From contig CALVDX010000005.1 of assembly GCA_944326425.1 (NCBI GenBank), forward strand, positions 58,828-122,827: a stretch of 64,000 nucleotides of DNA, given 5' to 3'. The DNA comes from Candidatus Gastranaerophilales bacterium (lineage in GTDB: Bacteria > Cyanobacteriota > Vampirovibrionia > Gastranaerophilales > Gastranaerophilaceae). The translations under genes and the position numbers were made by a program. The notes beneath the pieces are model-generated. The model worked only from the letters and a program-made list of their open reading frames with translations, had not been told where the DNA came from and ran no database searches. Shown piece by piece: positions 51,937-59,765 of the stretch (positions are counted from its first letter, which is position 1; the number at the start of each line of letters is the position of its first letter).

Positions 51937-53286
51937 ATGGGACTTAGAGCCGGATTAGGATTAATGAAAACATTTTTGAGCAGGTATTCAAAGCAGACAG
52001 TACGTCAGGTGTCACAGGCGCCGCAGCGTATGACAAGGGTTATGACAGACTCCTCAACCGGAATTGTGAAAATGGAAAGAGAAATTACCCGAAACGGCCA
52101 AGACGCTCTTGCTACTCTTGAAAGAATGCCGGATGGTACAACCAAAATGACAATTACAGGCGGCGATAACCCCCTGTGGCGAACAAAGACTATTACCCGA
52201 GAAAACGGCGGCGGTATCTGGGGCGGTGGTAAAATAACCATAGAAAAGAAAGATACCAAATACTGGTGTCATTCTGTTGAGACAAAACTTACTAAAGAGT
52301 ATAATCCGAAAACAGGACTTGAACACAAAGAACTCACTTATCACAAAAATGTAGGCAATGAAACACATATTAACCACAAAGCCGTACAGGACAGGGTTTA
52401 TGATGAATATCCGTTGAATAATTCTGCTTCTGATATGCTTAAAAATCCTGACGAAAGCAGATATATCAAACATTCACTTGACAGACGGGATAATTATCAC
52501 CAATTTGCCGACGGTGCATCTACCAATTATACAAGAACTGTTCAGGCAAAAGAACAAGCCGTTATAGATGCGGCGAAGAAGGCTGAAGCTGAAGCACTTG
52601 CGGCAAAAGAAGCTGCAGAGAAAGCAGCCGTAGAGTTAAAAGCAAAACAACCGAGAATTAATATCTCAAAGGCGCTTAACAGAGATATTAACGAACTTGC
52701 GGTAAAAGAAACCAAACTTGCGGACGGTACGATGGAAAGAGTATTTACCGACCCAGAGTCCGGTAAAGTTCTTGTAAAAACGCAGGATTTAGGTTCGCTT
52801 CATAAAGAATGGATTTACGGCGGAAAAGCCGATATGATTTATATGAAACAGGTTGGCAATGATGCACCTTATATTGTTGCTAAAAAAGGAAATTATACCC
52901 AGGTAGACTATGTGAAATCCTATGATAATTGGCAAAATCCTGACGGCTCAATCCGTAAAGAACATATTTCAAGACAATACTATAATGATGGTCAAAATTA
53001 CCTTGAAAGGAGCATTGGCGGAAGTAAATTGTATGCTAACAATGCAAGAGGCAGGGTGACTGTATTTGATGAGACAGCAGCAAAGGAACGGGAACGCTTT
53101 TCGCTGGACGCAAAAGAATATCCTGATTATCCTCAAATAGGGATTTATAATGGCGTAGCCTGGTATAATCCAAATCTTGGCTATTTGACAAATCGTCAGG
53201 TTAAAGCAAATGAATTTGTGCGGGAATTAGACGCTAATGCACAGAAAAACTTTATTAATCTGGAGGGTTTGTATAAAGGATTCTAA
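51937..53286 (+). CDS. Large hypothetical protein with Ala-rich coiled-coil middle
   Basis: A 449-residue protein. Residues 30-110 and 245-400 are beta-rich with repeated short strands (GTTKMTITGGDNPLW, DGTMERVFTDPESGKVLV, NPDGSIRKEHISRQYYND), somewhat like the Tyr/Gly-Asp beta repeats of secreted proteins; residues 200-235 are an Ala/Lys/Glu coiled coil (AKKAEAEALAAKEAAEKAA). No signal peptide. ATG 51937 behind AAGGGGA. I do not recognise the family. It ends at a strong hairpin. Confidence 0.75.
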   Translation: MGLRAGLGLMKTFLSRYSKQTVRQVSQAPQRMTRVMTDSSTGIVKMEREITRNGQDALATLERMPDGTTKMTITGGDNPLWRTKTITRENGGGIWGGGKITIEKKDTKYWCHSVETKLTKEYNPKTGLEHKELTYHKNVGNETHINHKAVQDRVYDEYPLNNSASDMLKNPDESRYIKHSLDRRDNYHQFADGASTNYTRTVQAKEQAVIDAAKKAEAEALAAKEAAEKAAVELKAKQPRINISKALNRDINELAVKETKLADGTMERVFTDPESGKVLVKTQDLGSLHKEWIYGGKADMIYMKQVGNDAPYIVAKKGNYTQVDYVKSYDNWQNPDGSIRKEHISRQYYNDGQNYLERSIGGSKLYANNARGRVTVFDETAAKERERFSLDAKEYPDYPQIGIYNGVAWYNPNLGYLTNRQVKANEFVRELDANAQKNFINLEGLYKGF

Positions 53287-53299
53287 TTTGTAACAAAAA

Positions 53300-53323
53300 G
53301 CGGGGCTTTTGCCCCGTTTCTGT
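53300..53323. terminator. Terminator between two hypothetical genes
   Basis: CGGGGC/GCCCCG stem with TTTT loop, followed by TTTCTGTTT, 15 bases after the stop of the 449-residue gene. Converging gene ends 35 bases beyond. Confidence 0.8.
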
Positions 53324-53357
53324 TTGAATAATTTATACGAAATATTCAGCAGTTTAA

Positions 53358-53696
53358 TTACATTTGTGTGGTAGAGAATGATGCCGCTTCTTCGTAGGGG
53401 TTTGCTTCTCCTGTTTGGAGCGCCTGTTCGTAAGCAAATTCAAAGAGTTTATTTGAATTTTCCGCAATCTGCGGGTTTTCCAGCAGTGCATCAAGGTCAT
53501 TCTTGGTGCTGTCGTGTTCGACAGAAAGCATGGAACGCCCGATAATTTCCGCATGCGGGTTAGAAAAGTCATTTATTTTATCCGGTTCAGCTTTAGGTTC
53601 TTCTGCCATCGGTTTTACATCAGGTGACTTTGGCAAAATATTTTTGTTGCCAATAGGATTAAAATTATTTAAATTTGTTCCGTTTAATTCACTCAT
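53358..53696 (-). CDS. Small hypothetical acidic protein
   Basis: A 112-residue polar protein with an Asn-rich start (MSELNGTNLNNFNPIGNKNI), a Pro/Glu-rich segment and a helical C terminus (NKLFEFAYEQALQTGEANPY). ATG 53696 has AGAGGT upstream. No signal peptide, membrane segment or known domain. It converges on the 449-residue gene; a 287-base AT-rich region with TTGTTAC at 53817-53823 lies behind it. Confidence 0.65.
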   Translation of the reverse strand: MSELNGTNLNNFNPIGNKNILPKSPDVKPMAEEPKAEPDKINDFSNPHAEIIGRSMLSVEHDSTKNDLDALLENPQIAENSNKLFEFAYEQALQTGEANPYEEAASFSTTQM

Positions 53697-53983
53697 GTTT
53701 ATTACCTCTTATAGCACTAAAGCATTATACATTTTTTTGAGAGACTTGACTACCCCCGTTTGATATAAACCGAAAACTAAAATTTTTTTGCTAGTTTAGA
53801 GGCATTTTTTATGAAATTGTTACAAAAATTAATATACCCTTCAAGGGATATTATTATAATACCCGGTATTGCTGAATAATTACTGTGTAGTAAAAAAAGG
53901 TTAATTTATGTAAATAAATATTTAGGGAATAGCAAAAAAATATATTTAGTGGTTTAATATAATCGTAACTAATGGTGTAACTG

Positions 53984-55333
53984 ATGTTGATGATAAATCC
54001 CGCAGGTGTTTGTGCACGAAATGTGTATCGTAATAATTTGAATTTCAGGAAGAAAACCGGTGCTGTATCGGCAGGGGCGGTACGGGCTGCGGACGGGTAT
54101 GTTCCTGTTATTAATTCACCTGTTAATTTTCGCGGTGCACCTTACAAATTAGATTTGTCTTTATTAGGTGTTCCTGAAAAAGGTTCGCTTACTGCTAAAG
54201 AGGCAATAAAAGTCTTTGAAAAATTTAAGCTTGGTAATTATCTTGATATCGGTGATGACAAGCTGGACTTTGCAAAAAATCTGGCTGTCAGAAAACAAAA
54301 TCTGTCCTTTTTGAACAGGGTTGGGGGAGAGACAGAAAAGAAAGAGTTTATAAACTATTATAAAAAACTCACGGGCTTTCCGAATTTAAAAGAAGTTTCC
54401 GAAAAGATTAAAATAGAGTTTGTACAAACTTTAATGAAAGTTACGGAGAAACTTAACGGCAGTACTAATTCCAGACGGTTTGATGTTATTCAGGCCGGAT
54501 ATGACGGGATATGTTCGGTAGGACGCCATAAAGCACTTCCGGGCAGTGACCTTGATAAAGCGTATGTAATTATAAAAGGTTACGGGGATATTAAATACGA
54601 TTCTTATGCCGTGAGAGACTTTAAGTGGAAATTGTGGGATTATACAGATCAAAGAATCTTAAGCTACAATCATGATGCGGCAGCATTTCCGCAGGTGTAC
54701 ACTGAGGCACAGTTTAAAGCACTCTTGACAAAAGCCGATGAAAAATGTCAGAATTTCAATTTGAGAGAGAAGAAACGGTACTGGCTTGATGCTATTGTTG
54801 ATCCTTTTGGAGTTCCACTATATCTGGAGAAAGATACTCCGCGTTACGAACAGCTGAAAGAGCTTCAAAATACGTATACAGAGGATTATGTAGCGGCAAA
54901 TAAATTTTATATTGAATTATGCAAACAATTTCCGTACGGAGTTTATGGGGATAATGAATTTATAGCGCCAAACAAAGAGGCAATGAAGAATATCGGATTT
55001 GTAATTGAAACCCTCAGGGAGGGTGTGTATTTTACTAAATTTGGCAAAATGAATTATTTTGATTTGCGTGACAGTGTAACGTTTAATTTAACAAACTTAT
55101 CACAGTTAAAAGCACTGAAAAACAGGGGGGATAAAAAGCCTAAACGTTTAGCACGTATGGAGCTGGAAAAGGATTTTGATACGTGGGATGTGGATAAACA
55201 GTATCGTATGGTAAAAACGCTTATAGAGTCGGCTTGTTCTAATAATACTAATTTTACCGATGAGTTCCCGCAATATTTTTCAAGAACCGGAAAAGATTTG
55301 TTTGAACCTTTGATAAAAGCACTTATAAAATAG
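53984..55333 (+). CDS. Hypothetical protein with nucleotidyltransferase-like motif
   Basis: A 449-residue protein without signal peptide. Near residue 182, GICSVGRHKALPGSDLDKAY resembles the active site of the pol-beta nucleotidyltransferase fold, where a Gly-Ser pair is followed some ten residues later by (S)DhD: the DLD pair is present, while the Gly-Ser is loose (ICS). The rest is helical. Near residue 45, PVNFRGAPYK is a short motif seen at the start of other proteins of this type of genome. Start ATG 53984 has a weak ribosome binding site. The PHP gene follows 9 bases later. Confidence 0.65.
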   Translation: MLMINPAGVCARNVYRNNLNFRKKTGAVSAGAVRAADGYVPVINSPVNFRGAPYKLDLSLLGVPEKGSLTAKEAIKVFEKFKLGNYLDIGDDKLDFAKNLAVRKQNLSFLNRVGGETEKKEFINYYKKLTGFPNLKEVSEKIKIEFVQTLMKVTEKLNGSTNSRRFDVIQAGYDGICSVGRHKALPGSDLDKAYVIIKGYGDIKYDSYAVRDFKWKLWDYTDQRILSYNHDAAAFPQVYTEAQFKALLTKADEKCQNFNLREKKRYWLDAIVDPFGVPLYLEKDTPRYEQLKELQNTYTEDYVAANKFYIELCKQFPYGVYGDNEFIAPNKEAMKNIGFVIETLREGVYFTKFGKMNYFDLRDSVTFNLTNLSQLKALKNRGDKKPKRLARMELEKDFDTWDVDKQYRMVKTLIESACSNNTNFTDEFPQYFSRTGKDLFEPLIKALIK

Positions 55334-55342
55334 GGAAAAGTT

Positions 55343-57007
55343 TTGAGAGTAACACCGCTAAAAAATATGAATATATCTTATTGTTCTGCTCAGCCTGCTT
55401 CACGGAAAAGGGAGGAGAGGACAGAGCGATGCAAAAAATTTTTTATTAAAAATAAAACCTACCTTGAAGCAGGTGCTGCATCATTATTGATTGGAGGTAT
55501 TTTCTGGGCATATCATGGCGGGCGCAGAAAATTTACAGGCGCGGTTGAAGGCGGGTTTAATACTAAGCTGATTGATTTATTCAAAGGCGGAATGAAACTG
55601 TTCCCTAAAGACGTACAGTACAGAAAAGAATTGATAAAAGCAGCCGGCGGCAAAGAAGCCGATTATGCTGCACTTCGTCCCATTGTGGGCGGAGAAGAGT
55701 ACAAAGCGTTAATAAAAGAATTCAGCGATTCTCCGGAACATTATTCTCCCGGGGCAAGCCTTATCACGGAGGTTAAAGACGGATACGATATGTCCGGAAG
55801 AATAAGCCAGAAATATCGTGCAAACCTCCATGTCCATACCACACATTCTGACGGACGTATGAGTGTTACAGAGCTTTTGGAACAATCTGCAGAGTATGCG
55901 GATAAAATTGCTGCAAATATTAATAAAAACCCGGAAATGAAAGCAAAACACGCGCCGTTTACTATAGCAATTACTGATCATGATACTCTTGAAGGGTGCA
56001 AAGAGGCGGTTAATATAATAAAAGCTGACCCGTATAAATATAGAAATCTGAGAGTAGTATTAGGGTGCGAATTGACTGTTGAAGATAAAATGCTCCAGCG
56101 TGAACTTAAAAAACCGGTCGGTGTTCATATGCTGCTGCACGGTATAAACCCTTACGACGAAGCGCTTAATAAATTTCTTGACGCTAAAAAAGCGGCAAGA
56201 GCGCAGCTTGCCGCAGATATAATAGCGCGTTCGGCGGAGCATGTTGCTAAAGTAAATCCTCTTATAGCTTCAAAGCTGACTTATGAGGATGCCAAAATGA
56301 TTTGTGCACCTATTGATAAAGGGATTCTTCATGTTGACTGGCTTGCGAGAGATTATGTTTATTACAGGGTAATGTTTGCCGAGCTTTTTGAACACAACAC
56401 GGAAATCAAAAAGATGTTTACCGAAAAAGGTATTAATCCGGATTTGATACACTATCTGACAGCCAGAGAAGAGTATGTTAATCATGTAAAATTTCAGGAA
56501 AACGGAAGAGAATGGGAACGCTATAAGTCTTTAATTCACAGATTTACTGCTAAATTGCTCGGAGTTAAAGAAGAGGAAGCGGCTGCCAAAATGGTATTGT
56601 CACCACAGACGGAAAAAGTTTTTTCTGAGGTGTCTGCGATTGCAAATGCTGCAAGACCAAAACTTGACTTACAGCCTGCATATATTGATATGAAGGAGTT
56701 TGTTACTCTGTTTAAGCAGCAGGAATACGGGTATATGGGGATTGCGCATCCGGGTTTGACCGATATAGGCAAATCTTTAGTGCATCCCGAAGAAAGCGTA
56801 AATTCTATGCTTAATTTGTTTAAAAATTTTAAAGCAGAGGGCGGCGAGCGTGCACTTTGCGCAGAGCTTTATTATCATTATTTTGGTGAGGTTGGTAAAG
56901 ATAAAAAATGGCTGGACAGAATCAGTAAGTATGCCCGTGCCGAAGGTCTGATGCCAAGCGGCGGGCTTGATACCCACGGCCGGAATATTTTTTACAGCGA
57001 CATTTAA
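55343..57007 (+). CDS. Membrane-anchored PHP-domain metal-dependent hydrolase
   Basis: A 554-residue protein. After a basic N terminus a membrane helix (residues 36-52, AGAASLLIGGIFWAY) precedes a PHP domain: NLHVHTTHSDGRM near residue 158, AITDHDTLEG near 212, VLGCELTVED, HMLLHGI, and late metal ligands in YMGIAHPGLTD near 465 and GLDTHGRN at the end. PHP domains are phosphoesterases binding two or three metals. TTG start 55343 with AGGGAAA before it. It probably forms an operon with the upstream nucleotidyltransferase-like gene. Confidence 0.82.
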   Translation: MRVTPLKNMNISYCSAQPASRKREERTERCKKFFIKNKTYLEAGAASLLIGGIFWAYHGGRRKFTGAVEGGFNTKLIDLFKGGMKLFPKDVQYRKELIKAAGGKEADYAALRPIVGGEEYKALIKEFSDSPEHYSPGASLITEVKDGYDMSGRISQKYRANLHVHTTHSDGRMSVTELLEQSAEYADKIAANINKNPEMKAKHAPFTIAITDHDTLEGCKEAVNIIKADPYKYRNLRVVLGCELTVEDKMLQRELKKPVGVHMLLHGINPYDEALNKFLDAKKAARAQLAADIIARSAEHVAKVNPLIASKLTYEDAKMICAPIDKGILHVDWLARDYVYYRVMFAELFEHNTEIKKMFTEKGINPDLIHYLTAREEYVNHVKFQENGREWERYKSLIHRFTAKLLGVKEEEAAAKMVLSPQTEKVFSEVSAIANAARPKLDLQPAYIDMKEFVTLFKQQEYGYMGIAHPGLTDIGKSLVHPEESVNSMLNLFKNFKAEGGERALCAELYYHYFGEVGKDKKWLDRISKYARAEGLMPSGGLDTHGRNIFYSDI

Positions 57008-57030
57008 TTTTTAGTACCTTATGAAAAAAT

Positions 57031-57816
57031 TTATTCTCCTTTTTCGTCCAATTTTTCCAGCAGTTGCAGCGCTCCGGAAATACTGCATAAGTACGGGCTG
57101 CCCATAAATATTACTGCCATTGCCTGACATAAGGATTTTACCCTGCACCGGACGGGAAGAAGATTATAAATAATTGTTCTTAATAATTGATTTTCTGCAT
57201 CGGTGTCAGCGATAATTTTTTCACTGATGATATCATCAGGAGTGTATCCGTTAGCCAGATAGAGAACTATTTTTTGTTCGGTTTCGCTAAGTGTTTTAAA
57301 ATCGACGTTTTTGGATTTATAGAGCAGGTTTTGAAGTATGTGGAGATTCAGTACAATATTTTCGGGGTTTAATTTGATTTCTGCCGTAATATCTTCAAAA
57401 CACAGCGCATAAAGTACAAGGTTTGTTATCCGGCGGTTGTTTTCTGTCAATAAATCAAGCTCAGAGCAGATTTTCCCTGCCGTGCGCATAAATACCGGAT
57501 TGGTCTGATAAAGCTTTTTAATGTGTCTGTATTGTTTTCTGTATTTATCCGGAGAGTTGTAAAAATTAATCAGGATATTGTTCTCGCGGTGTATTTCTTC
57601 AGGCAGGTTGAGTACGGTATTTACCAGATATCTTATAAGGTAGATTTCATTTAAAGCCTGATTCTGCGCTTCATCAAGCAGCATTTGCAGGTTTATTTCT
57701 TTGTCGTCTCCAATACAGAAAGCTTTTTTAAGCATTATTAGTTTTTTGTAATCTGAAGTTACAGAATTATTATGTGTGTTTTTATAAGACTGTTTTTTTA
57801 TATTTAATTTTTTCAT
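57031..57816 (-). CDS. Hypothetical protein with LuxR-like HTH region
   Basis: A 261-residue helical protein. Residues 173-235 (LSETEQKIVLYLANGYTPDD, then an IISEKII and NLLPVRCRVKSLCQAMAVIF) follow the LuxR/GerE HTH plan (L-T-x-x-E, LAxGxSxxEIA, RxxxVxNH..., A), with a long, divergent recognition part. The N-terminal 170 residues have no recognised domain. It may be a regulator. It converges on the PHP gene and starts away from an XRE gene on the same strand. Confidence 0.6.
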   Translation of the reverse strand: MKKLNIKKQSYKNTHNNSVTSDYKKLIMLKKAFCIGDDKEINLQMLLDEAQNQALNEIYLIRYLVNTVLNLPEEIHRENNILINFYNSPDKYRKQYRHIKKLYQTNPVFMRTAGKICSELDLLTENNRRITNLVLYALCFEDITAEIKLNPENIVLNLHILQNLLYKSKNVDFKTLSETEQKIVLYLANGYTPDDIISEKIIADTDAENQLLRTIIYNLLPVRCRVKSLCQAMAVIFMGSPYLCSISGALQLLEKLDEKGE

Positions 57817-57936
57817 AAGGTATAATCTAAATTATTTAGTTTCAACTATAAATATATTCTATTGGAATAATATAAAAAGTAAATAGCCAACATGGCTATT
57901 ACCAATAGTCTCTACAGAATAATTAGATTATGGTTT

Positions 57937-58269
57937 TTATTCTTTGTTGGTAAATAATCTTGCGATTTTACTTAAATAATATAATTTTTCTTTTTCTAAT
58001 TCTGGTAAAATACTGTTTATTTCATAAATAAGTTCTTGTTGTTCCAGGTCAAGTGTAATATCTGCAAAATCAAATAACTCTTTGGGCTGAATATGAAATA
58101 CACTGCATAAATTTACAATTGTATTATATGATGCAAAAGATTGCCCCCTCTCCAGAGCACTCAAAGATGGAATTCTAATCCCGAGTGCTTCTGCTAGAGC
58201 CTCTTGTGACATATCCTGTTGTTTTCTTAGGTTTCTAATTTTATTGCCTAAGCATTTTTTAATATCCAT
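57937..58269 (-). CDS. XRE-family HTH regulator with short C-terminal helix
   Basis: A 110-residue regulator: XRE domain at residues 1-68 (LGNKIRKLRKQQDMSQ-like start, LAEALGIRIPSLSALERGQS, NLCSVFHIQPKELFDF) plus a C-terminal helical extension (QELIYEINSILPELEKEKLY). It is divergent from two similar genes at 58430-59099. The 160-base gap between them is AT-rich and carries TTACTTATCAGTGA (58285-58298) and TTACTCATTAGTGG (58381-58394), related sequences that may be operators. Confidence 0.9.
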   Translation of the reverse strand: MDIKKCLGNKIRNLRKQQDMSQEALAEALGIRIPSLSALERGQSFASYNTIVNLCSVFHIQPKELFDFADITLDLEQQELIYEINSILPELEKEKLYYLSKIARLFTNKE

Positions 58270-58389
58270 ATTATTAGGTTAAACTTACTTATCAGTGAAT
58301 TCCATCCCTGTTATACCTAATATTTTAAGTTATTACATTATGTAAAGGAACAAATTATAATCTATATTCATATTTTACGATTACTCATT

Positions 58390-58396
58390 AGTGGAG
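58390..58396 (+). promoter_or_regulatory. AGTGGWG element before XRE gene (copy 3)
   Basis: AGTGGAG, 40 bases before the ATG at 58430, followed by a TATAAT box at 58411-58416. It is in the same position as the copies before the XRE genes at 41958 and 42434. Confidence 0.5.
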
Positions 58397-58429
58397 AGTG
58401 AGAAAAAAGTATAATAACATAAATTAGAT

Positions 58430-58759
58430 ATGGATATAAGAAAAATCTTTGGTAAAAATGTTAAAAAATACAGATTGAAAAAGGGGTATACCCAAGAGCA
58501 ATTAGCAGAATTGGCTGATATTGGAGATAAAATTATAAGCCCTATAGAAACAGGGCGCAGTTTTATAGCATTAGACAAAATGGAAAGGCTCTGTAATGTT
58601 TTGGAGGTTGAGCCGTTCCAGCTTTTTCTTACCGGTGATAGCGGGGCGGATATTACGGATGATGCACGCCGCGAAAGAGTGTTTGCCCGCCTGCAGGCAT
58701 GCAGTACTGAAGAATTGGAACTTTTGTGCGACGTGCTTAACCGTTTTATAGAAAGATAA
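58430..58759 (+). CDS. XRE-family HTH regulator
   Basis: A 109-residue regulator: XRE domain (FGKNVKKYRLKKGYTQEQLA, LADIGDKIISPIETGRSFIA, RLCNVLEVEPFQLFLT) followed by a helical tail (RRERVFARLQACSTEELELL). It is similar in layout to its neighbours on both sides. Its stop is 1 base before the next gene, so the two are co-transcribed from the promoter near 58411. Confidence 0.9.
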   Translation: MDIRKIFGKNVKKYRLKKGYTQEQLAELADIGDKIISPIETGRSFIALDKMERLCNVLEVEPFQLFLTGDSGADITDDARRERVFARLQACSTEELELLCDVLNRFIER

Positions 58760-58760
58760 T

Positions 58761-59099
58761 ATGGAGAGAGCTTTAAAAGAGTTATTTGGCGCAAGGATTA
58801 CAGAACTCCGAAAAAAACACGGCTGGACGCAGCAGCGGCTTGCGGATATTATGGGGCTTAAGCTGATTGGTATTTCTCAGATTGAACGCGGCAAGAAGTT
58901 TACATCAGAAAAGAATATTCAAAAATTCTGCGAGGTGTTTAATTGTACCCCTAAAGATTTGTTCAGTTTTGAAACAAAACTAACCGCACACGAGGATGCA
59001 ATGCTTGAAGATATTCAAAACCTGTTAGAAAAGCATCCGGAACTTGTTAAAGACACAGTTGATTATATCAGGACAAGAGCCAAAAACTCTAAAATATAA
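58761..59099 (+). CDS. XRE-family HTH regulator
   Basis: A 112-residue regulator: XRE domain (FGARITELRKKHGWTQQRLA, DIMGLKLIGISQIERGKKFT, KFCEVFNCTPKDLFSF) and a C-terminal helix (AMLEDIQNLLEKHPELVKDT). Second gene of a two-gene XRE operon. It ends 50 bases before the tandem peptide loci, whose antisense RNA promoters point the same way, so read-through could affect them. Confidence 0.9.
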   Translation: MERALKELFGARITELRKKHGWTQQRLADIMGLKLIGISQIERGKKFTSEKNIQKFCEVFNCTPKDLFSFETKLTAHEDAMLEDIQNLLEKHPELVKDTVDYIRTRAKNSKI

Positions 59100-59167
59100 T
59101 TTTTATCTATCGGGAGCTATGTACTCTCACGATAAAATATGGGCAGTATTGCGCGCCGCAGGTGGGG

Positions 59168-59196
59168 TTGACAAACGACTGAACATGGTAAATAAT
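59168..59196 (+). promoter_or_regulatory. Promoter of putative antisense RNA A
   Basis: TTGACA (59168-59173), exactly 17 bases, AATAAT (59191-59196). Transcription would start near 59203, at the base of the hairpin GTAGGG/CCCTAC, and run opposite the peptide gene and its ribosome binding site. Confidence 0.65.
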
Positions 59197-59202
59197 AAAT
59201 AT

Positions 59203-59345
59203 GTAGGGCGAGAGCCTTTGCAGATGTTTATAACCAAAGACTCTTTCTTCGCACCCTACGGTTTTAGGTTTAATGCTATTACTGCGATTGAGAATGCCAG
59301 TAGTAGCATTATTACTTTGTCAACCATAGCAATTACCTCCTTTCC
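59203..59345 (+). ncRNA. Putative antisense (antitoxin-like) RNA A
   Basis: Inferred RNA starting near 59203. It would form hairpin 1 (GTAGGG 59203-59208 with CCCTAC 59254-59259, plus an inner 10-bp helix) and hairpin 2 (ATGCTATTACTG 59273-59284 with CAGTAGTAGCAT 59298-59309, one G-U pair), and it is complementary to the whole peptide gene and its Shine-Dalgarno. The 3' end is a guess. Confidence 0.45.
59256..59327 (-). CDS. 23-residue hydrophobic peptide (type I toxin-like) A
   Basis: ATG 59327 to TAG 59256. The peptide starts MVDKVIMLLLAFSIAVIAL and ends in a charged NLKP tail: one membrane-length helix with few charges, like Ibs, Ldr or TisB-type toxins. AGGAGGT (59335-59341) lies 7 bases before the ATG. 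The leftward promoter is TAGACA (59437-59432), 17 bases, TAAAAT (59414-59409), giving a leader of about 75 bases in which TTCCGTC can pair with GACGGAA beside the Shine-Dalgarno. Toxicity is inference from architecture. Confidence 0.6.
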   Translation of the reverse strand: MVDKVIMLLLAFSIAVIALNLKP

Positions 59346-59408
59346 GTCCAATTTCTTCGTGAACTGTGTGTGACGGAATTTAGCGTATGTGCTAAGCCCT
59401 ACCTGACT

Positions 59409-59437
59409 ATTTTACACTATACAACGTTTTTTGTCTA
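59409..59437 (-). promoter_or_regulatory. Promoter of peptide gene A
   Basis: Read leftward: TAGACA, 17-base spacer, TAAAAT. The same boxes with the same spacing occur in unit B at 59733-59761. Confidence 0.65.
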
Positions 59438-59491
59438 ATGCGGCATACTTTATTTAGTTTCATAAATACGCCGCCACTGCCGCAGGCGGGG

Positions 59492-59520
59492 TTGACAAAC
59501 GGCTGAACATGGTAAATAAT
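59492..59520 (+). promoter_or_regulatory. Promoter of putative antisense RNA B
   Basis: TTGACA (59492-59497), 17 bases, AATAAT (59515-59520), as in unit A. Start expected near 59527 at ATAGGG. Confidence 0.65.
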
Positions 59521-59526
59521 GTAAGC

Positions 59527-59669
59527 ATAGGGGGAAGCCCTAAGAAATTGCGACTTCCTTAGAGCTTCACTTCGTACCCTATAAGAATAAAAGAACAATT
59601 TTAAGGGCTGCAATCACCGCTATGATTGCGGCTCTTATTATTTGGCTTATTCTCATTATCCCACCTCCT
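59527..59669 (+). ncRNA. Putative antisense (antitoxin-like) RNA B
   Basis: Inferred from promoter position. Hairpin 1 closes with ATAGGG (59527-59532) and CCCTAT (59577-59582): the outer pair is A-T here and G-C in unit A, a compensatory change. Hairpin 2 is AAGGGCTGCAATCA (59603-59616) with TGATTGCGGCTCTT (59623-59636), 14 pairs including two G-U. The 3' end is a guess. Confidence 0.45.
59579..59656 (-). CDS. 25-residue hydrophobic peptide (type I toxin-like) B
   Basis: ATG 59656 to TAG 59579. The peptide starts MRISQIIRAAIIAVIAAL and ends KIVLLFL: a basic, strongly hydrophobic helix. AGGAGGT (59663-59669) is 6 bases before the ATG. In the leader, CACCTCCT (59704-59711 region, leftward) is complementary to AGGAGGTG, so the ribosome binding site can be hidden, as in many type I toxin messages. 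Promoter boxes match unit A. Function is inference. Confidence 0.6.
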   Translation of the reverse strand: MRISQIIRAAIIAVIAALKIVLLFL

Positions 59670-59732
59670 TTCCGTCTCATTCCCTCGTAAAATTGCGTGT
59701 GCGGAGGAGGTGTGCTAGCACTACCCGAATTC

Positions 59733-59761
59733 ATTTTATCCTATACAATGTTTTTTGTCTA
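59733..59761 (-). promoter_or_regulatory. Promoter of peptide gene B
   Basis: Read leftward: TAGACA (59761-59756), 17-base spacer, TAAAAT (59738-59733). Confidence 0.65.
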
Positions 59762-59765
59762 ACAT

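Larger units (their letters stand above)
59155..59440. repeat. Tandem type I-like locus, unit A (direct repeat)
   Basis: About 285 bases that repeat imperfectly at 59477-59765. The best-conserved parts are the two ends: GGTTGACAAACGRCTGAACA with GGTAAATAAT at the left, and the leftward promoter (TGTCTA, ATTTTA on the plus strand) at the right. The middle, holding the peptide gene, is diverged in sequence but keeps its hairpins. Confidence 0.8.
59477..59765. repeat. Tandem type I-like locus, unit B (direct repeat)
   Basis: Second copy, offset by about 324 bases from unit A. Both promoters, the Shine-Dalgarno and hairpin positions match unit A, while the coding segment is different in sequence. 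Confidence 0.8.

Noticed and set aside
59044..59373. Rightward 109-residue frame across unit A
   Set aside because: It begins inside the XRE gene and lies opposite the peptide gene and its promoter; the sequence is explained better by the RNA-based locus.
59407..59613. Leftward 68-residue frame across the junction of units A and B
   Set aside because: It crosses the repeat boundary and has no ribosome binding site, unlike the two short peptide genes.
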